From the NCBI GenBank assembly GCA_900551985.1, contig URYG01000084.1:1-12239 (forward strand): a stretch of 12,239 nucleotides of DNA. Reading direction: 5' to 3'. The translations under genes were made by a program, and so were the position numbers. Position 1 is the first letter of the stretch, and each line of letters starts with the position of its first letter. The DNA is from an uncultured Prevotella sp. (GTDB taxonomy: Bacteria; Bacteroidota; Bacteroidia; Bacteroidales; Bacteroidaceae). A model generated the notes under the pieces. The model searched no databases, was not told where the DNA came from, and worked only from the letters and a program-made list of their open reading frames with translations. Shown here in pieces: positions 5,966-12,239 of the stretch.

Positions 5966-6990
5966 GAAACATATTCATGGCGTTCGGTATCATCGCCATC
6001 ATCATCATGCTCTGCACGATGGATATGGACTATACCGATATCTGGCGCTATCTGAAGCAGGCGGGCATCTATTTCCCGCTGATTCTCGGTCTGTGGCTCG
6101 TGGTTTACTGGGTGAACACCATTTCCTGGTGGCTCATCATCAACGACGAGGGCAGGGTGAAGGGACTCTCGTTCTGGCGAGTGTATAAGCTCACCGTGAG
6201 CGGATTTGCCCTGAACTATACCACTCCCTGCGGATTGATGGGCGGCGAACCTTACCGCATCATGGAGCTGAAGCCTTTCACGGGTGTGAGCAAGGCTACA
6301 TCATCGGTCATTCTCTATGTGATGATGCACATCTTCTCCCATTTCTGGTTCTGGTTCCTGTCGGTATTTCTCTATATCGCCCTGTATCCGATAGGGGTTC
6401 CTATGGGCATCATGCTGGGCTTCATCGCAGCCTTCTGTCTGCTCGGCATCTACTTCTTCGCCCGCGGTTACAAGACGGGAATGGCGCAGAAGGGCATCCG
6501 TCTGCTCACCCACATTCCTTTCGTGAAGAACTGGGCAAGGCGTTTTGCGCAGGAGAAGCAGGAGACCCTGGAGCAGATAGATTCTCAGATAGCCCTGCTG
6601 CATGGTCAGCACAAGAGCACCTTCTACAGCTCCCTTTTCTTCGAGGTGATGGCGAGAGTGCTCCAGAGTCTGGAGATTTATCTCATCCTGAAGGCTTTTG
6701 CGGCAGATATCAGCATCGCCGACAGCATTCTCATCCTTGCCTTCTCATCGCTTTTCAGCAATCTCATCTTCTTCTCTCCTATGCAGTTGGGAGCCCGGGA
6801 GGGTGGCCTTGCCTTGGCGGTAGATGGCCTGCATCTTACGGGTGCCCTGGGCGTATATACCGGTCTCATCACCCGAATCCGTGAGCTGGTATGGATAGCC
6901 ATCGGCATCCTGCTCATCAAGGTGGGAAACAAGGACCTGAAGAAGATTCAGGAAGAATACGAGGCTGATCAGAAGCAGAAAAACAATTAA
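5950..6990 (+). CDS. UPF0104 / LPG-synthase-type flippase-like membrane protein
   Basis: The protein has 346 residues and about seven or eight hydrophobic segments, matching the membrane part of lysylphosphatidylglycerol synthase (MprF) and stand-alone YbhN-like proteins. Two family signatures are visible: N89-Y-T-T-P-C-G-L-M-G-G-E-P-Y-R (to about 103), and SPMQLGAREGG (276-286) with the conserved G-x-R-E-G. The soluble aminoacyl-transferase domain of MprF is absent, so lysine transfer is not expected. Members are often encoded with lipid or glycan enzymes and are thought to move lipids between leaflets. Encoded 56 nt after the CDP-alcohol transferase, it is a candidate to translocate the product of that enzyme. 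The C-terminus is Lys/Gln/Glu-rich and probably cytoplasmic. Confidence 0.88.
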   Translation: MNNKFRNIFMAFGIIAIIIMLCTMDMDYTDIWRYLKQAGIYFPLILGLWLVVYWVNTISWWLIINDEGRVKGLSFWRVYKLTVSGFALNYTTPCGLMGGEPYRIMELKPFTGVSKATSSVILYVMMHIFSHFWFWFLSVFLYIALYPIGVPMGIMLGFIAAFCLLGIYFFARGYKTGMAQKGIRLLTHIPFVKNWARRFAQEKQETLEQIDSQIALLHGQHKSTFYSSLFFEVMARVLQSLEIYLILKAFAADISIADSILILAFSSLFSNLIFFSPMQLGAREGGLALAVDGLHLTGALGVYTGLITRIRELVWIAIGILLIKVGNKDLKKIQEEYEADQKQKNN

Positions 6991-6999
6991 TAAAGGACA

Positions 7000-7060
7000 G
7001 AATTTTCGCAAGTTTAGCTCCACACGCCCAGGGCGTGTGGGAGAGTACTTGCGAAAGTTC
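7000..7060. repeat. 61-bp two-tier palindrome before the HAD gene
   Basis: All pairing is centred on base 7030. The outer arms, 7000-7013 (GAATTTTCGCAAGT) and 7047-7060 (ACTTGCGAAAGTTC), match over 14 bp with one G-T pair. The inner arms, 7020-7029 (CCACACGCCC) and 7031-7040 (GGGCGTGTGG), match perfectly. A six-by-six base internal loop separates the two tiers. In RNA this would be a strong hairpin in the flippase-HAD gap, ending only 6 nt before the probable HAD ATG. It has no T-tract, so a plain terminator is unlikely; an mRNA-stability element, translation control, or a miniature mobile repeat are alternatives. Confidence 0.8.
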
Positions 7061-7066
7061 AGTAAA

Positions 7067-7972
7067 ATGAAGAAAATGAAGAAACTAGATATTAAAGGAA
7101 TTATCTTTGACTATGGCGGTACGCTCGATACCAGGGGCGACCACTGGTCGGAAGTGCTGTGGCAGGGCTACGAGCACTTCGGCATCGGCGTGGCTGATGA
7201 CGAGGAAGTAGAACCTGGAGTAAGTATCCACAAGCAGGCGTTCCGCGATGCCTACGTGTATGGCGAGCGAGCATTGGCTGTGAATCCCATTGTTACTCCC
7301 GATTTCCATTTTGAGGATATTCTCAGAGAAAAACTGATCCTGGAATTGAATTTCCTGGCAGGAAAGGAGTTGCTGGAGACCGGAAAGGATGATGCAGAGA
7401 AGCAGGCGAAGCTTGGAATTCCCGGAAATGATTCTGAAGCATCGTCTTCAGAAATGTCATCATCATCATCAGATTCATCATCATCATCAGAAAGTCTTTT
7501 CCTCTCCCTTTCTGATTCTGAAATCCATCAGATTGCTGTGGATATGGCTCACTATATCAATGCCAAGACCCTTGACCTTCTGAATGAGAACAGGCAGGTG
7601 CTGGAGCATCTGAAGCAGAAGGGCTATCCGATGGTGCTGGTTTCCAATTTCTACGGCAACATCAATCAGGTATTGAAGGATGCAGGGATAGATGGCTATT
7701 TCCAGGACGTGATAGAATCGGCAGTAGTGGGTGTGCGCAAGCCGAACCCAGCCATCTTCGCCCTCGGAGTCTGTGCCCTCGATCTTCCTGCCTCTCAGGT
7801 GCTGGTAGTGGGCGATACCTATGGCAAGGATATCATCCCAGCCCACAAGCTGGGTTGCCACACCCTATGGATCAAGGGATTGCAGTGGGAAGAGAAGAAG
7901 GTGGATGAATCCATCCCAGATGGCATCATCAAGAAACTCTCTGAGATGGAGGGATTTCTGAAAATCTCATAA
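7067..7972 (+). CDS. HAD-superfamily protein with an atypical motif I
   Basis: An open frame extends back to a GTG at 7037, but that codon lies inside the palindrome. I choose the ATG at 7067 (301 residues); the ATG at 7076 is equally possible. The HAD motifs are in order: motif I D15-Y-G-G-T-L, motif II S193 after MVLV, motif III K225 in VRKPNPAIF, and motif IV G249-D-T-Y-G-K-D255. The usual second Asp of motif I (the acid/base of phosphatases) is Gly17. I recall DYGGT forms in other Bacteroidetes HAD proteins, so this is probably not a mutation. A serine-rich, low-complexity stretch (about 120-148) encoded largely by TCA repeats interrupts the cap region. It is the last gene of the probable lipid operon. 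Phosphatase activity on a phospholipid or headgroup precursor is possible, but weakened by Gly17. Confidence 0.85.
   Translation: MKKMKKLDIKGIIFDYGGTLDTRGDHWSEVLWQGYEHFGIGVADDEEVEPGVSIHKQAFRDAYVYGERALAVNPIVTPDFHFEDILREKLILELNFLAGKELLETGKDDAEKQAKLGIPGNDSEASSSEMSSSSSDSSSSSESLFLSLSDSEIHQIAVDMAHYINAKTLDLLNENRQVLEHLKQKGYPMVLVSNFYGNINQVLKDAGIDGYFQDVIESAVVGVRKPNPAIFALGVCALDLPASQVLVVGDTYGKDIIPAHKLGCHTLWIKGLQWEEKKVDESIPDGIIKKLSEMEGFLKIS
7457..7489 (+). repeat. In-frame TCA trinucleotide repeat in the HAD gene
   Basis: Five TCA codons (7457-7471), one GAT, then five more TCA codons (7475-7489) encode S5-D-S5. Slippage in whole units would alter serine number without breaking the frame, giving length variation rather than on/off switching. 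The tract lies in the region between motifs I and II. Confidence 0.9.
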
Positions 7973-7995
7973 AAAACTGAAATATATAATCGGTT

Positions 7996-8029
7996 TTTGC
8001 AGCTATTTGCAAATAATGTTATAACTTTG
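7996..8029 (+). promoter_or_regulatory. Promoter of the DUF5686 gene
   Basis: TAACTTTG (8022-8029) is a clear -7 box. TTTG (7996-7999) lies 22 nt upstream, slightly longer than usual. The leader of about 55-60 nt contains a small GGGC/GCCC hairpin (8060-8072) before the ATG at 8092. This indicates transcription independent of the lipid operon. Confidence 0.6.
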
Positions 8030-8091
8030 CAGCCTGAAATCAGAGAAAGATTTAATAACGGGCGCAAGGCCCCTATATATATAATAAGGTA

Positions 8092-10644
8092 ATGAAAGGT
8101 ATAAGAAAATTGTATTTGGTGCTCACCCTCCTGGTGGTTTCTACACTCCAGATGATGGCGCAGCAGAAGATAACAGGTCGTGTCATTGATGATGACGGCT
8201 TTGCCGTATCGTATGCAAGCGTGCAGTACAAGGGACACAAGATTGCCGTTTCCAGTGATGGAGAAGGTAAGTTTACTATCGAAAAGAAGCCGGGACTGAT
8301 GCTTACAGTCAGCGCCCTGAGCTACAAGACCGCTACGGTCAAGGTAGATGAGAAAACCAGCTTCCTCGAAATCAAGCTCAAGGACGATTCCCACAAGCTG
8401 GGAGAAGTCGTGGTGAAATCGAAGAAGGGAAGATACAGGCGCAAGGATAACCCTGCCGTGGAACTCATGCGCCGTGTCATCGCTGCCAAGAAGAAGAGCG
8501 ACCTCAGCAACTATGATTATTATCAGTATGATAAATATCAGAAGATCACCCTCGCCCTCAACGATATCACCAAGGAACAGATGGAGGGCAAGTTCTTCAG
8601 CAAGCGACAGTATCTCCTCGACCAGGTAGAGCTTTCGCCTTACAATGGCAAGCTCACCCTGCCTGTAAGCATCGATGAGACCGTTTCGCAGCACGTTTAC
8701 CGCAAGGACCCGAAGAGCGAGAAGGATATCATCAAGGGTCAGCAGAGCAATGGTATCGGACAGGTGATCCAGACCGGAGAAATCCTGAATACAGCCATCA
8801 AGGATGTCTTCACCGATGTGGATATCTACGATGACTACGTGCGACTGCTCCAGTATCCGTTCCCATCTCCGCTCGGCAGAACAGCCATCAGCTTCTATCA
8901 TTATTATATAGAAGATACGGTGTATGTGAACCGCGACCTCTGCTATCATCTGCAGTTTATCCCAGCCAACAGTCAGGACTTCGGATTCCGAGGCGAGCTC
9001 TATGTGCTTGCCGACAGTACCCTGCACGTCAAGAAATGTAATCTCTATATGCCTCACAACTCAGCCGTGAACTGGGTGAAGGATATGAAGATAGAGCAGG
9101 AATACACCAAGCTCGACAATGGCGAGTGGGTGCTCACCAAGGATGATATGATAGCAGAGATGCACATGAACAAGCTGCTGCAGGACCTGCTGGTGGTGCG
9201 CAACACCCGAATCACCGATTACGCCTTCGACCCTTTGCCGAAGATGCTCTTCAAGGGCAAGGCGAAGGTAAGGCATGATATGGATGCGATGAACCGAGAT
9301 GAGGCCTACTGGAACAAGTACCGGCAGGTGGATCTCACCAAGAGCGAGTCGTCGATGGACAGCTTCATCCACCGCATGGAGAATTCCAAGGGATTCAAGT
9401 ACATCATCTTCGGCGTCAAGGCACTCATGGAGAACTATGTAGAGATAGGAAGCGGAGGAAAGGATGGCAGAAAGAGCCTCTTCGACCTCGGACCTATCAA
9501 CACCTTCCTCTCCAACAACTACGTGGATGGCGTGCGCCTGCGTCTGGCAGCCCGCACCATGGCGGCACTCAACCCTCACTTCTTCTGGGATGGATATGGC
9601 GCCTACGGTACGAAGAGTCACGACTGGTACTACGGTCATCTTTTCACCTATTCGCTCAACAAGAAAAAGAACAGTCCGTTCGAGTTCCCGATGCGCAAGT
9701 TCGTCTTCGAGATTGGTCACGATATCACCTCTCCATCCGATGACAACCTGCTGCACAACAAGGATAACTTCTTCATGACCATCCGTGCCACCACGCAGGA
9801 CCAGATGTATCTCTACCAGCGACAGAAGTTCAGCTTCGTCTATGAGACCGACTGGGGACTCCGCTTCGATGCGGGAATGAGATGGCAGAGCAACCGCACC
9901 GTGGGCAACCTGCATTATTTCAAGGTGAACACGGGCGAGGAAGTGAAGAAGATACGCACCACCGAGGCATCTGTGGGCATCGACTACAACCCGGGTGTTA
10001 CCTATGTCAACACCAAGCAGCAGCGATTGCCTATCAATCTCGACAGTCCTGAACTCACCCTCCGCCACTCCATGGGTCTTGACGGATTCATGGGCGGTCA
10101 GTATCAGAGCAACCTCACCACGCTGGGCATCTACAAGCGCCAGTGGCTGGGCAGCTTCGGATATGTGGATTTCAACATCGTGGGCAAGATGCAGTGGAAC
10201 AAGGTTCCATTCACCATGCTCGTACAGCCACCAGTCAACCTCTCCATCTTCGAGCAGGAGGCAACCATCAGTATGATGAAAGACTGGGAGTTCCTGAGCG
10301 ACCGCCAGCTCTTCTGGTCGGTAGCCTGGGATATGAACGGCAAGCTTCTCAACCGCATTCCGCTCATCAAGAAGCTGAAGTGGCGCGAGTATGTAGCCGT
10401 GAAGGGAGTATGGGGACAGCTCACCGACAAGAACAATCCGGTGAAGAATACATCGGACGACGTGATCTTCAAGTTCCCTAACAACTCCTATACCTTTGGC
10501 AACACGCCATATTGGGAGGTGGTAGCCGGTGTGCACAACATCTTCAAGTTCTTCGGAATCGATTATGTGCGCCGTATCAACTACCTGGATCATGCCAATG
10601 TAGATAAGTGGGGCATCCGAATGGGATTCCTCATGTCATTCTAG
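8092..10644 (+). CDS. DUF5686 outer-membrane protein with carboxypeptidase-like N-terminal domain
   Basis: The protein has 850 residues. A Sec signal peptide is clear (basic KGIRK, hydrophobic core, likely cut after MMA near residue 23). Residues about 26-100 form a CarboxypepD_reg-like beta-sandwich (ITGRVIDDDGFAVSYASVQ, a following GEGKFTI, then LSYKTATVKV). It is followed by the DUF5686 hallmark GEVVVKSKKGRYRRKDNPAV and ELMRRVIAAKKK. The remainder is rich in alternating aromatic strands and ends in GFLMSF with a C-terminal Phe, as expected of a beta-barrel inserted by the BAM complex. It has the carboxypeptidase-like domain of SusC-type proteins but no plug or TonB-box architecture that I can see. 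Family function is not well defined. It has its own promoter and a terminator-like hairpin after it. Confidence 0.9.
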   Translation: MKGIRKLYLVLTLLVVSTLQMMAQQKITGRVIDDDGFAVSYASVQYKGHKIAVSSDGEGKFTIEKKPGLMLTVSALSYKTATVKVDEKTSFLEIKLKDDSHKLGEVVVKSKKGRYRRKDNPAVELMRRVIAAKKKSDLSNYDYYQYDKYQKITLALNDITKEQMEGKFFSKRQYLLDQVELSPYNGKLTLPVSIDETVSQHVYRKDPKSEKDIIKGQQSNGIGQVIQTGEILNTAIKDVFTDVDIYDDYVRLLQYPFPSPLGRTAISFYHYYIEDTVYVNRDLCYHLQFIPANSQDFGFRGELYVLADSTLHVKKCNLYMPHNSAVNWVKDMKIEQEYTKLDNGEWVLTKDDMIAEMHMNKLLQDLLVVRNTRITDYAFDPLPKMLFKGKAKVRHDMDAMNRDEAYWNKYRQVDLTKSESSMDSFIHRMENSKGFKYIIFGVKALMENYVEIGSGGKDGRKSLFDLGPINTFLSNNYVDGVRLRLAARTMAALNPHFFWDGYGAYGTKSHDWYYGHLFTYSLNKKKNSPFEFPMRKFVFEIGHDITSPSDDNLLHNKDNFFMTIRATTQDQMYLYQRQKFSFVYETDWGLRFDAGMRWQSNRTVGNLHYFKVNTGEEVKKIRTTEASVGIDYNPGVTYVNTKQQRLPINLDSPELTLRHSMGLDGFMGGQYQSNLTTLGIYKRQWLGSFGYVDFNIVGKMQWNKVPFTMLVQPPVNLSIFEQEATISMMKDWEFLSDRQLFWSVAWDMNGKLLNRIPLIKKLKWREYVAVKGVWGQLTDKNNPVKNTSDDVIFKFPNNSYTFGNTPYWEVVAGVHNIFKFFGIDYVRRINYLDHANVDKWGIRMGFLMSF

Positions 10645-10657
10645 GAAAGATAAAACA

Positions 10658-10689
10658 GGGAGAACATAGCAAAAAGGCTATGTTCTCCC
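10658..10689 (+). terminator. Terminator-like hairpin after the DUF5686 gene
   Basis: GGGAGAACATAGC (10658-10670) and GCTATGTTCTCCC (10677-10689) form a perfect 13-bp stem with a six-base loop, 13 nt after the stop codon. The downstream T-run is poor (TTCAT), so termination may be incomplete or factor-assisted. No clear promoter is seen between it and the response-regulator gene, so some readthrough into that gene is plausible. Confidence 0.7.
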
Positions 10690-10733
10690 TTCATAAAAGT
10701 TTGGTCATAAAAGAGTATATAACAACGTAAAAG

Positions 10734-10739
10734 AAGGAG
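10734..10739 (+). promoter_or_regulatory. Strong Shine-Dalgarno, fixes regulator start
   Basis: AAGGAG lies 7 nt before the ATG at 10747, which supports that start over the in-frame TTG at 10741. The TTG is only one base from this site. So strong a site is uncommon among the other genes in the window. Confidence 0.65.
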
Positions 10740-10746
10740 ATTGCTT

Positions 10747-11385
10747 ATGAAGATTCTATTGGCAGATAAGCAGGATATCACGCGTGCCGGACTGGTACAC
10801 GTGATAGAGAAAATGGAAGGATTGGAAACCAAGTATGTGGAAGACAAGGCAGAGCTGATGCTTGCCTTGCGGGAGAATGAGGATACGGTGGTGATACTCG
10901 ATTACACGCTTTTCGATATCAATGATGCCGCCGAACTGCTCATTCTCAACCAGCGCTTTCCCTATACCCGATGGTTGCTGTTCAGCGAAGACCTGAGTGC
11001 CGATTTCGTGCGCGTGCTCATCGCCAGCAGCAGCATGTTCAGCGTGCTCCTGAAGGAGAGTCAGCTGATGGAAATCAAGGAGGCGATACGCTTCTGCGTG
11101 GACAGCAAGCGGTTTGTCTGCCAGCGAATGATGGAGGTGCTCCTTACTCCGCCGCAGGAAGTAGAAGAAAAGGTGAATCTCACCAAGACCGAAACCGAGA
11201 TTCTGAAGGATATCGCCCTGGGTATGACTACCAAGGAAATCGCCGAGAAGCGCTTCTCCAGTTTCCATACCGTGAATACCCACCGGAAGAATATCTTCAG
11301 AAAGCTCGGGGTGAACAATGTGCACGAAGCAACAAAGTACGCACTTCGCGCCGGACTGGTAGATTCTGCGGAATATTACATCTAG
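10747..11385 (+). CDS. NarL/LuxR-type response regulator
   Basis: The protein has 212 residues from the ATG. The N-terminal receiver (about 1-120) has the probable phospho-acceptor D52 in VVILDYTLFD and a conserved-type Lys in the LLKES segment. The acidic pocket is altered: where NarL-type proteins have Asp-Asp, this has D7-K8. The C-terminal LuxR helix-turn-helix (about 145-205) is canonical, with LTKTETEILKDIALGMTTKE, then the recognition-helix region FSSFHTVNTHRKNIFRKLGV. No histidine kinase gene is adjacent, so it is an orphan within this window. With an incomplete acidic pocket it may respond weakly to phosphorylation or act without it. It is followed by a strong terminator, so it is probably transcribed as a short unit. 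Confidence 0.92.
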   Translation: MKILLADKQDITRAGLVHVIEKMEGLETKYVEDKAELMLALRENEDTVVILDYTLFDINDAAELLILNQRFPYTRWLLFSEDLSADFVRVLIASSSMFSVLLKESQLMEIKEAIRFCVDSKRFVCQRMMEVLLTPPQEVEEKVNLTKTETEILKDIALGMTTKEIAEKRFSSFHTVNTHRKNIFRKLGVNNVHEATKYALRAGLVDSAEYYI

Positions 11386-11393
11386 ATAGATAC

Positions 11394-11437
11394 AAAAAAA
11401 ATGCTTCAGATTGTCTCCCGACAGTCTGAAGCTTTTT
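11394..11437 (+). terminator. Intrinsic terminator after the response regulator
   Basis: GCTTCAGATTGTC (11403-11415) pairs with GACAGTCTGAAGC (11420-11432) over 13 bp including one G-U pair, with a TCCC loop and a following TTTTT run. An A-run before the left arm would supply a T-tract on the opposite strand, so it could work both ways. It begins within 20 nt of the stop codon. Confidence 0.88.
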
Positions 11438-11536
11438 CATTTCTAACTAACTTATTATCAACTATTCATTACTTTTCGTGCTGCAAAATTACAAGTATTT
11501 TTGGAAATATGTGCTATATTTGCTAAAAAAATACAC

Positions 11537-11548
11537 GCAAACGTTTGC
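11537..11548. promoter_or_regulatory. LacI-family operator on the promoter of the LacI-family gene
   Basis: GCAAACGTTTGC is a perfect 12-bp palindrome matching the well-known PurR/CcpA-like core recognised by LacI-family proteins, including the central CG. It covers the -33 TTTG (11544-11547) of the promoter for the LacI-family gene that starts 74 nt downstream. Binding there would block the promoter, so negative autoregulation is the simple reading. Confidence 0.75.
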
Positions 11549-11574
11549 ACTTTAGAATAAAAATAGTATCTTTG
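11544..11574 (+). promoter_or_regulatory. Promoter of the LacI-family gene
   Basis: TTTG (11544-11547), 19 nt, TATCTTTG (11567-11574) is a near-ideal Bacteroidetes promoter. Transcription would begin near 11580, giving a leader of about 40 nt. Another TAnnTTTG match (11515-11522) has no suitably placed -33 box. Confidence 0.75.
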
Positions 11575-11575
11575 C

Positions 11576-11618
11576 AGTAAGTTTGATGCAATATCGCACC
11601 ATACGTAACAAACTTATT
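11576..11618 (+). other. Leader hairpin before the LacI-family start codon
   Basis: AGTAAGTTTG (11576-11585) can pair with CAAACTTATT (11609-11618), 10 bp with one G-U, ending 4 nt before the ATG. The predicted transcription start falls within the left arm, so only part of the stem may exist in RNA. It could affect translation or be a second DNA site. Confidence 0.35.
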
Positions 11619-11622
11619 ATAC

Positions 11623-12239
11623 ATGAAGCAGCGTAGAACATCTTTAAAGGACCTTGCAGATCAGCTCGGTGTCAGTATAGCTACCGTTTCCAGAGCATTG
11701 CGAAACAGTCATGAAGTAGGAGAGGAGATGACCCAGAAGGTGAAGCAGCTCGCCAAGGAGCTGAACTATCGCCCGAATCCTTTCGCCCAGAGTCTCCGCA
11801 AGGAAGCTCCGAGAGTGATTGGTGTCATCGTGCCAAATCTCGTTACCCATTATTATGCCGCTGTCCTCGATGGCATCGAAGACTATGCCTCCAAGCTGGG
11901 CTATTCCGTCATCAGTGCCAACAGTCATGAAGACCATGAGCGCGAGGCGCAGGCTCTGGATAACTTTCTCAATATGCATGTAGAGGGTATCATCGCCTGT
12001 CTGGCGCAGGACACCACCGACTATTCTCACTTCGAGCAGCTCCACAAGATGGGGGTGCCCCTGGTATTCTTTGCCCGCTGCTGTCTGGAGGACATGTTCT
12101 CCCAGGTGGTGGGAAATGGTGATGTGGCGGCTCAGGAGGCCACCCAGCACATGATAGAAACCGGTTCGCGCCGTGTGGCTTTCATCGGTGGTCCTAACCA
12201 TCTCGATATGGTGCACTATGGATTCTTCACGAGATTTTT
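11623..12239 (+). CDS. LacI-family transcriptional regulator (3' end outside window)
   Basis: The frame is open from the ATG to the window edge, giving 205 complete codons of a protein usually about 330-345 long. Residues about 7-26 are the LacI helix-turn-helix (LKDLADQLGVSIATVSRAL), followed by a third helix and the hinge, with NYRPNPFAQSLR as in the family. From about residue 64 (RVIGVIVPNL) the periplasmic-binding-protein-like effector domain begins, with HVEGIIACL, GVPLVFFAR and RRVAFIGGP segments at the expected places. Members usually sense a sugar or nucleotide-type ligand and control a neighbouring uptake or degradation locus; the target and ligand probably lie to the right of the window. 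The operator on its own promoter points to autoregulation. Confidence 0.93.
   Translation, partial: MKQRRTSLKDLADQLGVSIATVSRALRNSHEVGEEMTQKVKQLAKELNYRPNPFAQSLRKEAPRVIGVIVPNLVTHYYAAVLDGIEDYASKLGYSVISANSHEDHEREAQALDNFLNMHVEGIIACLAQDTTDYSHFEQLHKMGVPLVFFARCCLEDMFSQVVGNGDVAAQEATQHMIETGSRRVAFIGGPNHLDMVHYGFFTRF

Noticed and set aside
5950..6990. MprF-type lysyl-phosphatidylglycerol synthase
   Set aside because: Only the membrane domain is present; the C-terminal aminoacyl-transferase domain is missing.
7037..7066. GTG-initiated extension of the HAD protein
   Set aside because: The GTG and following codons lie in the 61-bp palindrome. The ATGs at 7067 and 7076 precede the conserved HAD start directly.
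7819..10593. Two long minus-strand open frames (412 and 510 codons) opposite the HAD end and the DUF5686 gene
   Set aside because: The His/Leu/Val-rich composition without motifs is typical of the antisense of a biased gene. The plus-strand gene has a signal peptide, domains and a promoter.
8092..10644. SusC/TonB-dependent transporter
   Set aside because: The carboxypeptidase-like domain is shared, but no plug domain follows, and the GEVVVKSKKGRYRRKDNPAV region fits DUF5686.

Overview
The window looks like chromosomal DNA from a gut-type Bacteroidetes, most plausibly Prevotella/Segatella. Three things point there. Several genes are preceded by the Bacteroidetes promoter form (TTTG, about 19-22 nt, TAnnTTTG). 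Most start codons lack a strong Shine-Dalgarno sequence. A DUF5686-type outer-membrane protein is present. The genus is an inference from overall character, not from a marker gene.

Layout. Bases 1-390 hold no gene I can support, but contain a 38-bp perfect A/T palindrome, four copies of an 8-bp repeat, an inverted repeat and an orphan promoter. A MATE-family exporter lies on the minus strand (391-1728). From a divergent promoter region (about 1800-1910), five plus-strand genes run as a probable operon to 7972: a GNAT-fold acyltransferase, a nucleotidyltransferase fused to an ATP-grasp-like domain, a CDP-alcohol phosphatidyltransferase, a UPF0104/LPG-synthase-type flippase-like membrane protein, and a HAD-superfamily protein. 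Next come a separately promoted DUF5686 outer-membrane protein (8092-10644) with a terminator-like hairpin, a NarL/LuxR-type response regulator (10747-11385) with a strong terminator, and the first 205 codons of a LacI-family regulator (from 11623) cut off by the window end.

How the genes may work together. The five-gene block reads as an envelope-lipid headgroup pathway. The nucleotidyltransferase would activate a phosphorylated alcohol as a CDP conjugate, the CDP-alcohol transferase would move the phospho-headgroup onto a lipid, and the flippase-like protein could move the product across the membrane. The GNAT protein resembles a family to which I recall bacterial ceramide synthases belong, so a sphingolipid (for example inositol-phosphoceramide) product is an attractive but unproven idea. 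No serine palmitoyltransferase or inositol-phosphate synthase gene is in the window.

The intergenic DNA is unusually structured. It includes repeats that overlap the 3' ends of two operon genes, a 61-bp two-tier palindrome before the HAD gene, and a perfect LacI-family operator lying on the -33 box of the LacI-family gene itself.
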